A stretch of DNA of 64,000 nucleotides, from assembly GCF_003319175.1 (NCBI RefSeq), contig NZ_QOHK01000014.1, positions 1 to 64,000 of the forward strand. The letters run 5' to 3'. Positions 42,359 to 50,259 of this stretch are shown here, in pieces. The DNA is from Blastococcus sp. TF02-8 (GTDB taxonomy: Bacteria > Actinomycetota > Actinomycetes > Mycobacteriales > Geodermatophilaceae). The position numbers were made by a program, and so were the translations under genes. Under the pieces are notes generated by a model. It did no database searches and was not told the DNA's origin. It saw only the letters and a list, made by a program, of their open reading frames with translations. Position 1 is the first letter of the stretch. Each line of letters opens with the position of its first letter.

Positions 42359-42836
42359 CCGCCGCCGGGTGGGTGTGACGTCGGCTCTGCTGCTTACCTT
42401 GTTGACCGTCACCGTGGTCGGCTTGTTCGCGGCCGGTCCCGGTCCGCGTGACCGGGTCGCCGAGCTGGAAGGCCAGCTGCGCTGCCCGGTGTGCAAGTCG
42501 GTCTCGATCGCCGAATCCCCGTCGGAGACGGCGGTGGCCATGCGGCGCAGCGTGGCCGAGCAGGTGGCGGCCGGCCGCTCCGACGCCGAGATCCTGCAGT
42601 ACTTCGAGGCGCGCTACGGGGAATGGGTCCTCCTCGACCCGCCCGCGCAGGGCCGCGGCGTCTGGCTGCTGGTGCTGCCTGCCGTCGTCGCCATCGGGGG
42701 CGTGGTCCTGGTTCTGACCCGTGCTCGGCGCTCCCCGGATGTGCCGGAACTGTCCGATGACGACCGGGATAGGGTCGCTGCCGCTCTCGCCGACGCACGG
42801 ATCCGCCGCCACCCGGACGAGGACGACGAACCGTGA
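42351..42836 (+). CDS. ccmH: Cytochrome c biogenesis protein CcmH
   Basis: 161 aa from GTG 42351, overlapping ccmF by 8 nt. N-terminal helix, then the conserved LRCPVCKS motif (C45/C48), the three-helix CcmH domain (AMRRSVAEQVAAGRSDAEILQYFEARYGEWVLLDPP), a second membrane helix and an acidic tail. Role: thiol reduction of the apocytochrome CxxCH motif in the CcmFHI complex. Confidence 0.9.
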   Translation: MPDRRRVGVTSALLLTLLTVTVVGLFAAGPGPRDRVAELEGQLRCPVCKSVSIAESPSETAVAMRRSVAEQVAAGRSDAEILQYFEARYGEWVLLDPPAQGRGVWLLVLPAVVAIGGVVLVLTRARRSPDVPELSDDDRDRVAAALADARIRRHPDEDDEP

Positions 42837-43663
42837 GCCGTGAGGAACTGGAGGAGCGGCGTGACCACGCGCTGCGGGATCTCGAGGAGATCGAGCGTCA
42901 GCACGCCGAGGGAGAGCTGACCGACGCCGACGTCGCGCGGCTACGTCCCCGTTACGAGGCCGAGGCCGCCGCCGCCATTCGTGAGCTGGATGCGCCGGAG
43001 CGAGGTCTGTCTCCGGCAGCGGCCAGGGTAGGCGGCAGGGCTGTCCGGGCACGTCGAGCGGCCTACCTGGTCACCCTGGCGGCCGCCGTCATCGCCGCCA
43101 CGGTGCTCCTGCCACAGTCGGTGCTGGACCGCCCTGCCGGGGGCTTCGTCACCGGCAACGAGCTGGACGGCAACCAGCCGGACGCGGCTGCCGAGCCGGT
43201 GCCCGGGGGCCGCGACCTCTCCACGGTGACCAACAGCGAGATGGAGGCCGTGGTACAGGCCAATCCCGATGTCGTGGGCATGCGATTGGCTCTGGCACGG
43301 CGGTACGTGGAGGTCGGCGACCTGCCCTCGGCGATGCTGCACTTCACCGAGGCGCTCAAGCGGGAGCCGGACAACCCGGAGGCGCTGGCGTACGTCGGCT
43401 GGGCGTATCTCCTCGCCGAGCAACCGGACAAGGCCGAGGACTACATCACCCAGGCGCGGCGCCTGGACCCCACGCTGCTCGATGCACTGTGGTTCGACGC
43501 GAATCTGCGGTTGCACTGGCTCGACGATCCGGGCGGTGCCCTCGAGGTGCTGGCCGAGATGGCGGAACGTCCGGATCTGCCGCCGGATGTGGCCGACCAG
43601 GTCGAGGAGCTGGCCGCAGCTGCCCGCGCGCAGCTCGATGCGGCCGGGGGTGACGGCGGGTGA
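42833..43663 (+). CDS. ccmI: CcmI/CycH-like TPR protein
   Basis: 276 aa from GTG 42833 (GTGA overlap). N-terminal charged helical segment (SREELEERRDHALRDLEEIERQHAEGELTDADV), one membrane helix near 77-95, then an extracytoplasmic TPR region (MRLALARRYVEVGDLPSAMLHFTEAL, ALAYVGWAYLLAEQPDKAEDYITQARRL). In System I, CcmI chaperones apocytochrome c to CcmF/H. Here it has the expected order after ccmH. Confidence 0.82.
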   Translation: MSREELEERRDHALRDLEEIERQHAEGELTDADVARLRPRYEAEAAAAIRELDAPERGLSPAAARVGGRAVRARRAAYLVTLAAAVIAATVLLPQSVLDRPAGGFVTGNELDGNQPDAAAEPVPGGRDLSTVTNSEMEAVVQANPDVVGMRLALARRYVEVGDLPSAMLHFTEALKREPDNPEALAYVGWAYLLAEQPDKAEDYITQARRLDPTLLDALWFDANLRLHWLDDPGGALEVLAEMAERPDLPPDVADQVEELAAAARAQLDAAGGDGG

Positions 43664-44343
43664 AGGACTTGACAGCCCCGGGTTCGGTCGTGGCGCCGGA
43701 GGAGTCACCGGGAGGGATGAGACCGGTGCGACGGGGACGCGCCGTCCGTTGGGTGGCGGTGGTTGTGGCGGTTGCCGCCGTCGCCACCGGTGTGGTCTTC
43801 GGCAGCCGGCTGGACGCCGACCCGTCGCTTGTCGAGACGCCGCTGATCGGTACGGCCGTCCCCGATCTGGAGCTGCCTGCCCTGGAGGGCGGCGCGCCGC
43901 TGCGGTTCTCCGACCTCCGGGGCGAGGTCGTCGTCGTCAACTTCTGGGCGTCGTGGTGCGTCGCCTGCCGCGAGGAACACCCGGCGCTGCTGGCCGTGGC
44001 CGATACCTACCGGGATGCCGGCGTGACCTTCGTCGGCATCGTCTACCAGGACGAGCAGGATGCCGCGGTCGGGTTCCTCGACGAGATGGGTCGCGGTGGT
44101 GACAACTACCGCTACGTCACCGACCCGGACTCCACCGCCGCGCTCGACTTCGGCGTCTTCGGCGTTCCCGAGACCTTCATCATCGACCGTGACGGCGTCA
44201 TCCGAGGCAAGATCACCGGCGCCTCCACCTTTCCCCTCCTGGCCGGCGCGGTGGAGGAGGTGCTGGCCGGGCGGGACCCGCAGTCCCGGACCTCCGGCTC
44301 GGTGCAGCCCGCGCCGGGGGAGCCCTACGTGGACCGGGAGTAG
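43660..44343 (+). CDS. ccmG: CcmG/DsbE-like thioredoxin
   Basis: 227 aa from GTG 43660 (GTGA overlap). One N-terminal anchor (~31-48), thioredoxin fold with NFWASWCVACREE (C100/C103) and the CcmG-type GVFGVPETFIIDRDG loop. Role: keeps apocytochrome c and CcmH thiols reduced, using electrons from CcdA. Last gene of the ccm plus-strand operon, followed by a terminator. Confidence 0.88.
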   Translation: MKDLTAPGSVVAPEESPGGMRPVRRGRAVRWVAVVVAVAAVATGVVFGSRLDADPSLVETPLIGTAVPDLELPALEGGAPLRFSDLRGEVVVVNFWASWCVACREEHPALLAVADTYRDAGVTFVGIVYQDEQDAAVGFLDEMGRGGDNYRYVTDPDSTAALDFGVFGVPETFIIDRDGVIRGKITGASTFPLLAGAVEEVLAGRDPQSRTSGSVQPAPGEPYVDRE

Positions 44344-44371
44344 CGCAGCTCGGGACCGGCTGGGCAGGCGG

Positions 44372-44395
44372 GCCTCCCACGTGTCTGCGGGAGGC
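44372..44395. terminator. Hairpin between the two convergent ccm operons
   Basis: GCCTCCC (44372-44378) pairs with GGGAGGC (44389-44395) over a 10-nt loop, in the 105-bp gap between the convergent ccmG and ccdA stops. Confidence 0.6.
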
Positions 44396-44448
44396 GGTCC
44401 TGTGCAGGGTCAGCTCGCGGTGGGGTGATCACCTGCAGCCGGTCGGGT

Positions 44449-45204
44449 TCAGATCGGCGGCCAGCCGAACCGGGCGTAGAAGGCCAGCAGTCCGCTCATC
44501 AGCCGCGTCCAGCTGCCCGTGGCGATGCCGATGCCCATGGCGACGAGGAGCACTCCGCCGAATACCTCGATCTTCCGGGAGTTGCGCCGGAGCCAGTCCA
44601 GGCGCAGCCGGCCGCGCCGGACCCCGAGGGCGACGAGCAGGAAGGGGATGCCCAGACCGATGGAATAGACGAGCAGCAGCAGAGCGCCCCTGGCGACCGT
44701 CCCCGACCCTGCGGCGGTGGTGAGGATCGCGGCCAGCACGGGGCCGACGCACGGCGTCCAACCGAAGGCGAAGGCCGCGCCGAGCGCGAGTGCGCTGCCC
44801 GGGCCGCGCCCGATCCGGCTGAGGTCCATGCGTACCTGGCGGTGCAGCAGCGGCAGCCGCAGGACACCCGCCGTGGCCAGCCCCATCGCGATGATGAACG
44901 CGCCTCCGACGACGTTGATGGTTGCCCGGTGCTGGGCCAGGAGCAGCGCCAGGCCGGAGGCGGTTGCACCCAGGGCGGTGAACACGATGGTGAAGCCGAG
45001 CACGAACAGCAGGGACCCGGCCAGCACCCGGTCACGGACGGGCGCAGGGGGAGCCCCACCGGTGGCGGCCGCCGGGACGCCGGCCGGAGGGGCCAGGCTG
45101 GACACGTAGGAGACGTAGCCGGGCAGAAGTGGCAGCGCGCACGGCGAGGTGAACGACACCACGCCCGCGATCAGCGACAGGAAAGCCAGAGGCAGGAGGT
45201 CCAC
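44449..45204 (-). CDS. ccdA: CcdA thiol-disulfide transporter (third paralogue, Ccm-linked)
   Basis: 251 aa from GTG 45204. Six helices, redox cysteines in FTSPCALPLLPGYVSYVSSL and FGWTPCVGPVLAA. Closest in layout to the 24934 protein but with a shorter loop after TM1. Last gene of the ccmA-E operon, where it would supply reductant to the adjacent TlpA-like protein and to CcmG. Confidence 0.88.
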   Translation of the reverse strand: MDLLPLAFLSLIAGVVSFTSPCALPLLPGYVSYVSSLAPPAGVPAAATGGAPPAPVRDRVLAGSLLFVLGFTIVFTALGATASGLALLLAQHRATINVVGGAFIIAMGLATAGVLRLPLLHRQVRMDLSRIGRGPGSALALGAAFAFGWTPCVGPVLAAILTTAAGSGTVARGALLLLVYSIGLGIPFLLVALGVRRGRLRLDWLRRNSRKIEVFGGVLLVAMGIGIATGSWTRLMSGLLAFYARFGWPPI

Positions 45205-45216
45205 GGACGGCGCTGC

Positions 45217-45870
45217 TCAGTCGGTGGCCGCGGAGGGGCCGTCGGCGAGCTGGACCCCTAGCCGCTCCGTGAGTAGCGTGCGCAGCCGTTCCTGGTCCGT
45301 CGCGCCGATGACCTTGTCGACGATCTCTCCGTCGGGCGCGAGGACCAGGGTGGTGGGAACCCCGGGGCTGGGCAGCAGATCGAGCGACCGGCCCGACGGG
45401 TCGTACAGGTTGGCGTGGGTGATGCCGAGATCGTCCAGCAGGAACCGCGCCGGCCGCTCCCCGTCCTTGGCGTTGACGCCGAGGAAGAGCACCTGGTCCC
45501 CGACCTCGTCGGCGAGGCGCTGCAACTCCGGCATCTCCTCGCGGCAGATCCCGCACCACGACGCCCAGAAGGTGAGGACGACCGGAACCGCGGGCAGTTC
45601 CCGCAACGCCAGTTCGGTCGGCTGGCCCAGGCAGGTCAGGGTGATGTCGGGGAGTTGGGTCCCCGCGCCGCCGCCTGCCTCCAGGGGGTGGGGGCAGGGG
45701 GTCGTCGAGGGAAGGTCGCCTTCCTGAGCCTGGGGTATGACGCCGCTCCCCGGTTCACCGGGGCCGGTGCAGGCCGTGGTGAGCAGCGCCGCGGCGACCG
45801 AAACCCGACCGGCCCGTCCGAGCAAGCGCTTACGGGTGGCGGACGCTCGGGGCACCATCCGGACCGTCAC
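45217..45870 (-). CDS. TlpA-like thioredoxin lipoprotein (Ccm-linked)
   Basis: 217 aa from GTG 45870 (GTGA overlap with ccmE). Lipobox LLTTAC (C34). Redox motif FWASWCGIC (C106/C109), plus two extra cysteines upstream (C59, C80 in LTCLG) that also occur in the 52229 product. Role as for ResA/TlpA: reduction of extracytoplasmic cysteines. Located between ccmE and ccdA. Confidence 0.85.
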   Translation of the reverse strand: MTVRMVPRASATRKRLLGRAGRVSVAAALLTTACTGPGEPGSGVIPQAQEGDLPSTTPCPHPLEAGGGAGTQLPDITLTCLGQPTELALRELPAVPVVLTFWASWCGICREEMPELQRLADEVGDQVLFLGVNAKDGERPARFLLDDLGITHANLYDPSGRSLDLLPSPGVPTTLVLAPDGEIVDKVIGATDQERLRTLLTERLGVQLADGPSAATD

Positions 45871-46286
45871 GGCGCCCCATCGCCGGGTTCGCCCTCGGCG
45901 CTATCGGGAGGCTGGTAGTTCTCGTCGTGCTTGATGATCATGGTGTCGGAGCGGAAGGTGTCGCCGTCCCAGGCTCCCTCCATCACCACTCCGATGCCGG
46001 GGCGGAACAGCTGCGCGGGGGACCCCCGGTAGGCCACCGGAACTTCCGCGGGGCCGGAGACGACGACGAAGCGCAGCCCCTCGTCCGTCGTTACCACGCT
46101 GCCGTCCTGCACCAGACCGCCGATCTGGAAGCGCCTGCCGTCCTCGAAGTCGGCCTTCTGCGCGAGTGCCTCGTGCGGCGTCAGGAAGTACACGAGGTTC
46201 CCGTTGATGTTGCCGACGAAGAGCACCCCGAGCAGGATCCCCGCGACGCCCAGCACCGACACGGCCAGCAGCCGGTATCGCCTCAT
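45867..46286 (-). CDS. ccmE: Haem chaperone CcmE
   Basis: 139 aa from ATG 46286. N-terminal membrane anchor, beta-barrel OB-fold domain (FQIGGLVQDGSVV, YRGSPAQLFRPGIGVVMEG), and the haem-attachment motif KHDENY with H120 and Y124. This is the histidine-type CcmE, as in E. coli, not the cysteine variant. Role: covalently carries haem from CcmABCD to CcmF. Start overlaps the ccmD stop. Confidence 0.92.
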   Translation of the reverse strand: MRRYRLLAVSVLGVAGILLGVLFVGNINGNLVYFLTPHEALAQKADFEDGRRFQIGGLVQDGSVVTTDEGLRFVVVSGPAEVPVAYRGSPAQLFRPGIGVVMEGAWDGDTFRSDTMIIKHDENYQPPDSAEGEPGDGAP

Positions 46287-46405
46287 CGGATCTTCTCGAT
46301 GCGCCGGTTGACGCCACTCAGCCGGTGCTGCAACCAGACGGCGTATCCGCTCATGGCCCCGTAGGTGACGCCGAACCCCAGCGCCACCCATGCCCACTCA
46401 GACAT
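46283..46405 (-). CDS. ccmD: CcmD small membrane protein
   Basis: 40 aa from ATG 46405, which overlaps the ccmC stop. One helix (WAWVALGFGVTYGAMSGYAVWL) followed by a basic tail (QHRLSGVNRRIEKIR), the normal CcmD pattern. Required for release of holo-CcmE from the CcmABC complex. Identified by pattern and by position between ccmC and ccmE. Confidence 0.82.
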   Translation of the reverse strand: MSEWAWVALGFGVTYGAMSGYAVWLQHRLSGVNRRIEKIR

Positions 46406-47132
46406 GGTTCGGGAACTCCTTCCGGTAGTCCGGGGTGGTGATCGCCTGCCCGGCGAGCTCGCCGGCGGCACGGTCGTGGGCGGCGTCGTAGGTCTCCTCG
46501 GCGACGGCCAGTCGGACGCGAGTGCGCAGGAGTAGGACGTAGACGAGCGTGAAGGCGAGGACGTTCAGCAGCAGGGCGGCGAGCATCCACTCGTCGATCG
46601 TGGGGGCCGCCGGCTTGAGCACCGTCGGCGGCTGGTGCACCGCCCGCCACCACACCACGGACATGTGGACGACGGGGATCTGGGCGAAGGCCAGGACCCC
46701 GAACACGGCGCTCCGCCGGGCTCGGACGGTGGCGTCCAGGGTCGCCCGGCGCAGCGCCAGGTAGCCCAGGTAGACGAAGAACATCATGGCGGTCGTCACC
46801 AGGCGCGGATCCCAGGTCCACCAGACTCCCCAGACCGGTTTCCCCCAGATCGAGCCGAGCGCGATGGTCAGTCCGGTGAAGAACACCCCGACCTCCGCAC
46901 TGGCCGAGGCGAGCCGGTCCAGGGACGCTCGGCGCTTCCACAGCCAGCCCGCGCTGGCGCCCAACGTGATGGCGAAGCTGAGGTAGGCGAGCCACGCTGC
47001 CGGCACGTGGACGTACATCAGCCGCTGCAGGTTGCCCTGCAGCCGGTCCGGGGGAGCGGTCAGCGCTGCGGCCAGGGCCCCGGCCATGACGACGACGGTG
47101 ACGGCGGTCAGCCGGCGGGAGACGGACGTCAC
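46398..47132 (-). CDS. ccmC: Haem exporter/handler CcmC
   Basis: 244 aa from GTG 47132 (GTGA overlap with ccmB). Six helices, with YVHVPAAWLAYLSF and the WWD motif GKPVWGVWWTWDPRL (~100), plus PVVHMSVVWWRAVHQ carrying the second conserved histidine. Role: binds haem and attaches it to CcmE. Extended C-terminal tail of ~30 residues after the last helix. Confidence 0.92.
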   Translation of the reverse strand: MTSVSRRLTAVTVVVMAGALAAALTAPPDRLQGNLQRLMYVHVPAAWLAYLSFAITLGASAGWLWKRRASLDRLASASAEVGVFFTGLTIALGSIWGKPVWGVWWTWDPRLVTTAMMFFVYLGYLALRRATLDATVRARRSAVFGVLAFAQIPVVHMSVVWWRAVHQPPTVLKPAAPTIDEWMLAALLLNVLAFTLVYVLLLRTRVRLAVAEETYDAAHDRAAGELAGQAITTPDYRKEFPNHV

Positions 47133-47803
47133 GAGAACTCCTCGAGGGATCGGGCGAAGAGGGCGACCGCGAGTGCGGCGACGACGTCGACGAGCAGCAG
47201 CAGGGCCACCCAGCTCCACGGTTCCCGGCCGTAGCGCACCGCCTCGGCCACCTGGGTGGCCGACAGGAGCAAGGGAAGCGCCAGCGGAACCACCAGGAGG
47301 GGGCCGAGGGTCGTGCGGCCTGCCAGGCCCTGCGCGAGGGCGCCGGCCAAGGTCCCGAGCACGGCCAGCCCCGCGGCGACCAGCGGCAGGACCGCGAGCA
47401 GCCACGGCCAGCTGTCCAGGGGCGGGTCGTAGATCATCACTGCCACCGGGAGCAACGTCAGCTCGAATGCCAGCAGCAGCAGGGCGTTGGCTGCCGCCCG
47501 CCCGGTGAGCCGGACGACGGGATGGACTCCGGTGAGCCGCAGCAGCGCCACCTGGGCGGGCGTGTCCGCGGCGCTCTGCCGCAGGCTGACCAGCACGCCG
47601 AAGAGCAGCACGACGACCCAGTAGATGCCGTAGCCGACCGAGCGCAGCAGGGGGACGTCGGTGCCGATGGCGAGCGGGAAGAGGAGTAGCGCCACGCCGC
47701 CGAACGGGGCGGTGACCAGCAGAGTCTCCCCGGCCCGCCCCTCGAGGAGCAGGTCCTTCCGGGCCAGTTCCAGAGCCTGTCGCGCCGGGCCGGGCGGGGT
47801 CAC
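47129..47803 (-). CDS. ccmB: ABC permease CcmB
   Basis: 224 aa from GTG 47803 (GTGA overlap with ccmA). Six helices; N-terminal RKDLLLEGRAGETLLVTAPFGGVALLLF matches the CcmB entry sequence, with LAGRTTLGPLLVVPLALPLLL in the second half. Forms the CcmAB ABC complex that drives holo-CcmE release from CcmCD. Confidence 0.9.
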   Translation of the reverse strand: MTPPGPARQALELARKDLLLEGRAGETLLVTAPFGGVALLLFPLAIGTDVPLLRSVGYGIYWVVVLLFGVLVSLRQSAADTPAQVALLRLTGVHPVVRLTGRAAANALLLLAFELTLLPVAVMIYDPPLDSWPWLLAVLPLVAAGLAVLGTLAGALAQGLAGRTTLGPLLVVPLALPLLLSATQVAEAVRYGREPWSWVALLLLVDVVAALAVALFARSLEEFS

Positions 47804-48537
47804 CGGAATCCCTGCCCGGGGACCATCGTGGCCGCGGGAAGGACTTCGCGGAGGCTCCCCTCCCGGAGATCCAGCACCCGGTCGACGGCCGCGTCCAGCC
47901 GGGCGCGATCGTGGGAGACGACGACGGCAGCGCCCTCGCGCTCGCGTACCTCGTCGATGATGACGTCGACGAGGCCGGCGGACCCGCTGTCCAGCCCGGC
48001 GTGCGGTTCGTCCAGCAGCAGCAGGGCCGGCGCGCTGAGGATGACCCGCGCCAGCTCCGCGCGACGTTGCATTCCCTGGGAGCAGCGGTCCGCGGGCCGG
48101 TCCGCGGCCCGACCCAGTCCGACTGCGTCCAGGGCCGAGCTGACGGCCGACACGTCGACGCCGGTCAGACGACAGAAGAAGCGCAGGTTCTCGGCCAGCG
48201 TGAGCCGGGAATAGAGCGCGGGGGAGTGCCCGATCAGGGCGATCTGAGGACGGATCTTCTCGCACTCGCGGCTGCCCAGCGCCGAACCGAGTACCCGACC
48301 GGTGCCGGCGGCAGGGGAAAGCAGGGTGGCCAGCAGGCGCAACAGCGTGCTCTTGCCCGACCCGTTCGCCCCGATCACCCCCACTGCCTCGCCCGCTCCC
48401 ACGGTGAGCGTCAGGTCCCGGAGGACTGGTGTGCGCTCGACCGCGACCGCGATGCCGTGCAGCTGGATCACCGCATCCGGCTGAGCCTGCCGCCCAGCAG
48501 GGCAGGCGTCGTACGGCAGCCGGGAAGCGGGGGACAC
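47800..48537 (-). CDS. ccmA: ABC ATPase CcmA
   Basis: 245 aa from GTG 48537, chosen because AAGGTGGAAG precedes it; TTG 48588 and GTG 48471 are in-frame alternatives. Walker A VIGANGSGKSTLLRLLA, signature RCSQGMQRRAELARVIL, Walker B LLLLDEPHAGLD, switch His VVVSHDRA. CcmA hydrolyses ATP for release of haem-loaded CcmE. First gene of the ccmA-B-C-D-E-tlpA-ccdA operon. Confidence 0.88.
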   Translation of the reverse strand: MSPASRLPYDACPAGRQAQPDAVIQLHGIAVAVERTPVLRDLTLTVGAGEAVGVIGANGSGKSTLLRLLATLLSPAAGTGRVLGSALGSRECEKIRPQIALIGHSPALYSRLTLAENLRFFCRLTGVDVSAVSSALDAVGLGRAADRPADRCSQGMQRRAELARVILSAPALLLLDEPHAGLDSGSAGLVDVIIDEVREREGAAVVVSHDRARLDAAVDRVLDLREGSLREVLPAATMVPGQGFR

Positions 48538-48594
48538 GGGCAGCTTCCACCTTCTTCGGCGCCGGGGGAGAGGAGTGCTCAACGTCAACAGCAG

Positions 48595-48673
48595 TACGCG
48601 CGTGGATAGTACGGAGCTAAGTAGTAGCTGCCGCGACGGGGATGGCCGGCAAGCACTACTAGGGTCGATCGTA
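48595..48673. promoter_or_regulatory. YACTA-N7-TAGTR operator cluster G (ccmA operon / sseA)
   Basis: The best copy is TACTA-GGGTCGA-TCGTA at 48657-48673. Two partial copies precede it: 48595-48611 (TACGC-GCGTGGA-TAGTA) and 48610-48626 (TACGG-AGCTAAG-TAGTA). The region lies between divergent ccmA and the sulfurtransferase gene and could control both. Confidence 0.6.
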
Positions 48674-48795
48674 ATAGCCTAGTTCTCGAACCGGCGCCCG
48701 TAGCGGAGAGCGCAGGGTCACGTCCGCGGGCGCCGGTTGTGGATGTCCGTGTGCGCCGTCTGAAAGCCTGAACATCCGACCAGAAGGAGACCTCC

Positions 48796-49629
48796 ATGAG
48801 CCGCAACGACGTGCTCGTCACCGTCGACTGGGCCCAGGAGAACCTGGGCCAGCCCGGCATCGTCTTCGTCGAGGTCGACGAGGACACCACCGCCTACGAC
48901 GGCGGCCACATCGAGGGCGCCGTCAAGCTGGACTGGAAGAAGGACCTGCAGGACCCGCTGCGCCGCGACTTCCTGGAGAAGAGCGCCTTCGAGGCGCTGC
49001 TGTCCTCGCGCGGCATCGCCAACGACGACACCGTCGTCCTCTACGGCGGCAACAACAACTGGTTCGCCGCCTACGCGTACTGGTACTTCCAGATCTACGG
49101 CCACTCCGACGTCAAGCTGATGGACGGCGGCCGCAAGAAGTGGGAGCTCGACGGCCGCCCGCTGTCCAAGGACGCTCCTCAGCGCCCGGCCACGCAGTAC
49201 CGGGCCTCCGAGCCGGACCTGTCCATCCGCGCGTTCCGCGACGAGGTCGTCGCCTCCATCGGCAGCAAGAACCTCGTCGACGTCCGCTCGCCCGACGAGT
49301 TCTCCGGCAAGATCCTCGCCCCCGCGCACCTGCCCCAGGAGCAGTCGCAGAAGGCCGGGCACGTGCCCACCGCGATCAACATCCCGTGGAGCAAGGCCGC
49401 CAACGAGGACGGCACCTTCATGAGCGACGCCGAGCTCGAGAAGCTCTACGCCGAGCAGGGCTACGACGAGAGCAAGCCGACCATCGCCTACTGCCGGATC
49501 GGCGAGCGCTCCAGCCACACCTGGTTCGTGCTGCGCGAGCTGCTCGGCAGGACCGACGTCAAGAACTACGACGGCAGCTGGGTCGAGTACGGCTCGCTCG
49601 TCGGCGTCCCGATCGAGAAGGGGGCCTGA
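48796..49629 (+). CDS. sseA: Thiosulfate sulfurtransferase (two rhodanese domains)
   Basis: 277 aa from ATG 48796 with AGAAGGAG upstream. Two rhodanese domains: an inactive N-terminal one (VFVEVDEDTTAYDGGHIEGAVKLDW) and a C-terminal one (LVDVRSPDEFSGKI...GHVPTAINIPW) with the active loop YCRIGERSSHTWF. Matches actinobacterial CysA/SseA enzymes in length. Reaction: transfer of sulfane sulfur from thiosulfate to a thiol or cyanide. Cytosolic. It is the only + strand gene facing the ccmA operon. Confidence 0.9.
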   Translation: MSRNDVLVTVDWAQENLGQPGIVFVEVDEDTTAYDGGHIEGAVKLDWKKDLQDPLRRDFLEKSAFEALLSSRGIANDDTVVLYGGNNNWFAAYAYWYFQIYGHSDVKLMDGGRKKWELDGRPLSKDAPQRPATQYRASEPDLSIRAFRDEVVASIGSKNLVDVRSPDEFSGKILAPAHLPQEQSQKAGHVPTAINIPWSKAANEDGTFMSDAELEKLYAEQGYDESKPTIAYCRIGERSSHTWFVLRELLGRTDVKNYDGSWVEYGSLVGVPIEKGA

Positions 49630-49791
49630 TCCGCCGTCCAACCGTCAGCGGTGGCGGTCGTCCACGAGGGGGCGACCTGGCCGGTGGACGGCTGGGACTC
49701 CCCACCTCTGGCCGGGGTACTGCTCGCGTCGGCCTCTTCACCCGCCGGCTGTCCGGGTCCTGACACCCAGCGGAGTGAGCAGCTCCTCGGC

Positions 49792-49808
49792 CACTAGCTG
49801 GAGTAGTA
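49792..49808. promoter_or_regulatory. YACTA-N7-TAGTR operator H (blaI-M56)
   Basis: CACTA-GCTGGAG-TAGTA, 67 bp upstream of the blaI ATG; consistent with autorepression of the regulator operon. Confidence 0.75.
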
Positions 49809-49875
49809 CGCTTGCCTGCGCTGGCTGCCATCCGGAACGGTTCTCGAAAACCCTAGGGATAGCAGCCGTCCGATC

Positions 49876-50259
49876 ATGGGAGGTCCGGTGCGTCCGTTCG
49901 GTGAGCTCGAGGCTGCGGTCATGCAGTGCTTGTGGCGGCGTGGTGAGGCGGCAACCGTCCGGGACGTCCTCGGAGAGCTGAACGACGGCTCTCGCAACCT
50001 GGCGTACACCACCGTGATGACGGTCATGGACAACCTCCACCGCAAGGGTGCGTTGCGGCGCGAGATGGAAGGTCGTGCCTGGCGGTACACACCAGCTCGC
50101 ACCTGGAGCGAGCACTCTGCAGCGCTTCTTCAGGAAGTGCTCGGGGAGGCTCGCGACCGTGACGAGGTGCTGATGCACTTCGTGGCCGACCTGGACCCGG
50201 ACACCGTCGCAACCCTCAGGACAGCGGTCGAGGCGGCTCGGCAAGCCAGCGCTCCGTGA
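49876..50259 (+). CDS. blaI: BlaI/MecI/CopY-family repressor
   Basis: 127 aa from ATG 49876; GTG 49888, directly behind GGGAGG, is an alternative. Winged-helix family signature: FGELEAAVMQCLWRRGEAATVRDVLGEL, LAYTTVMTVMDNLHRKGALRREMEGRAWRYTP. A C-terminal dimerisation helix region follows. It lacks the CxCxxxxCxC copper site of CopY, so it probably does not sense metal directly. The gene overlaps an M56 protease gene (GTGA), the usual BlaR-type partner that relieves repression by cleavage. Proposed owner of the 17-bp dyad. Confidence 0.87.
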   Translation: MGGPVRPFGELEAAVMQCLWRRGEAATVRDVLGELNDGSRNLAYTTVMTVMDNLHRKGALRREMEGRAWRYTPARTWSEHSAALLQEVLGEARDRDEVLMHFVADLDPDTVATLRTAVEAARQASAP

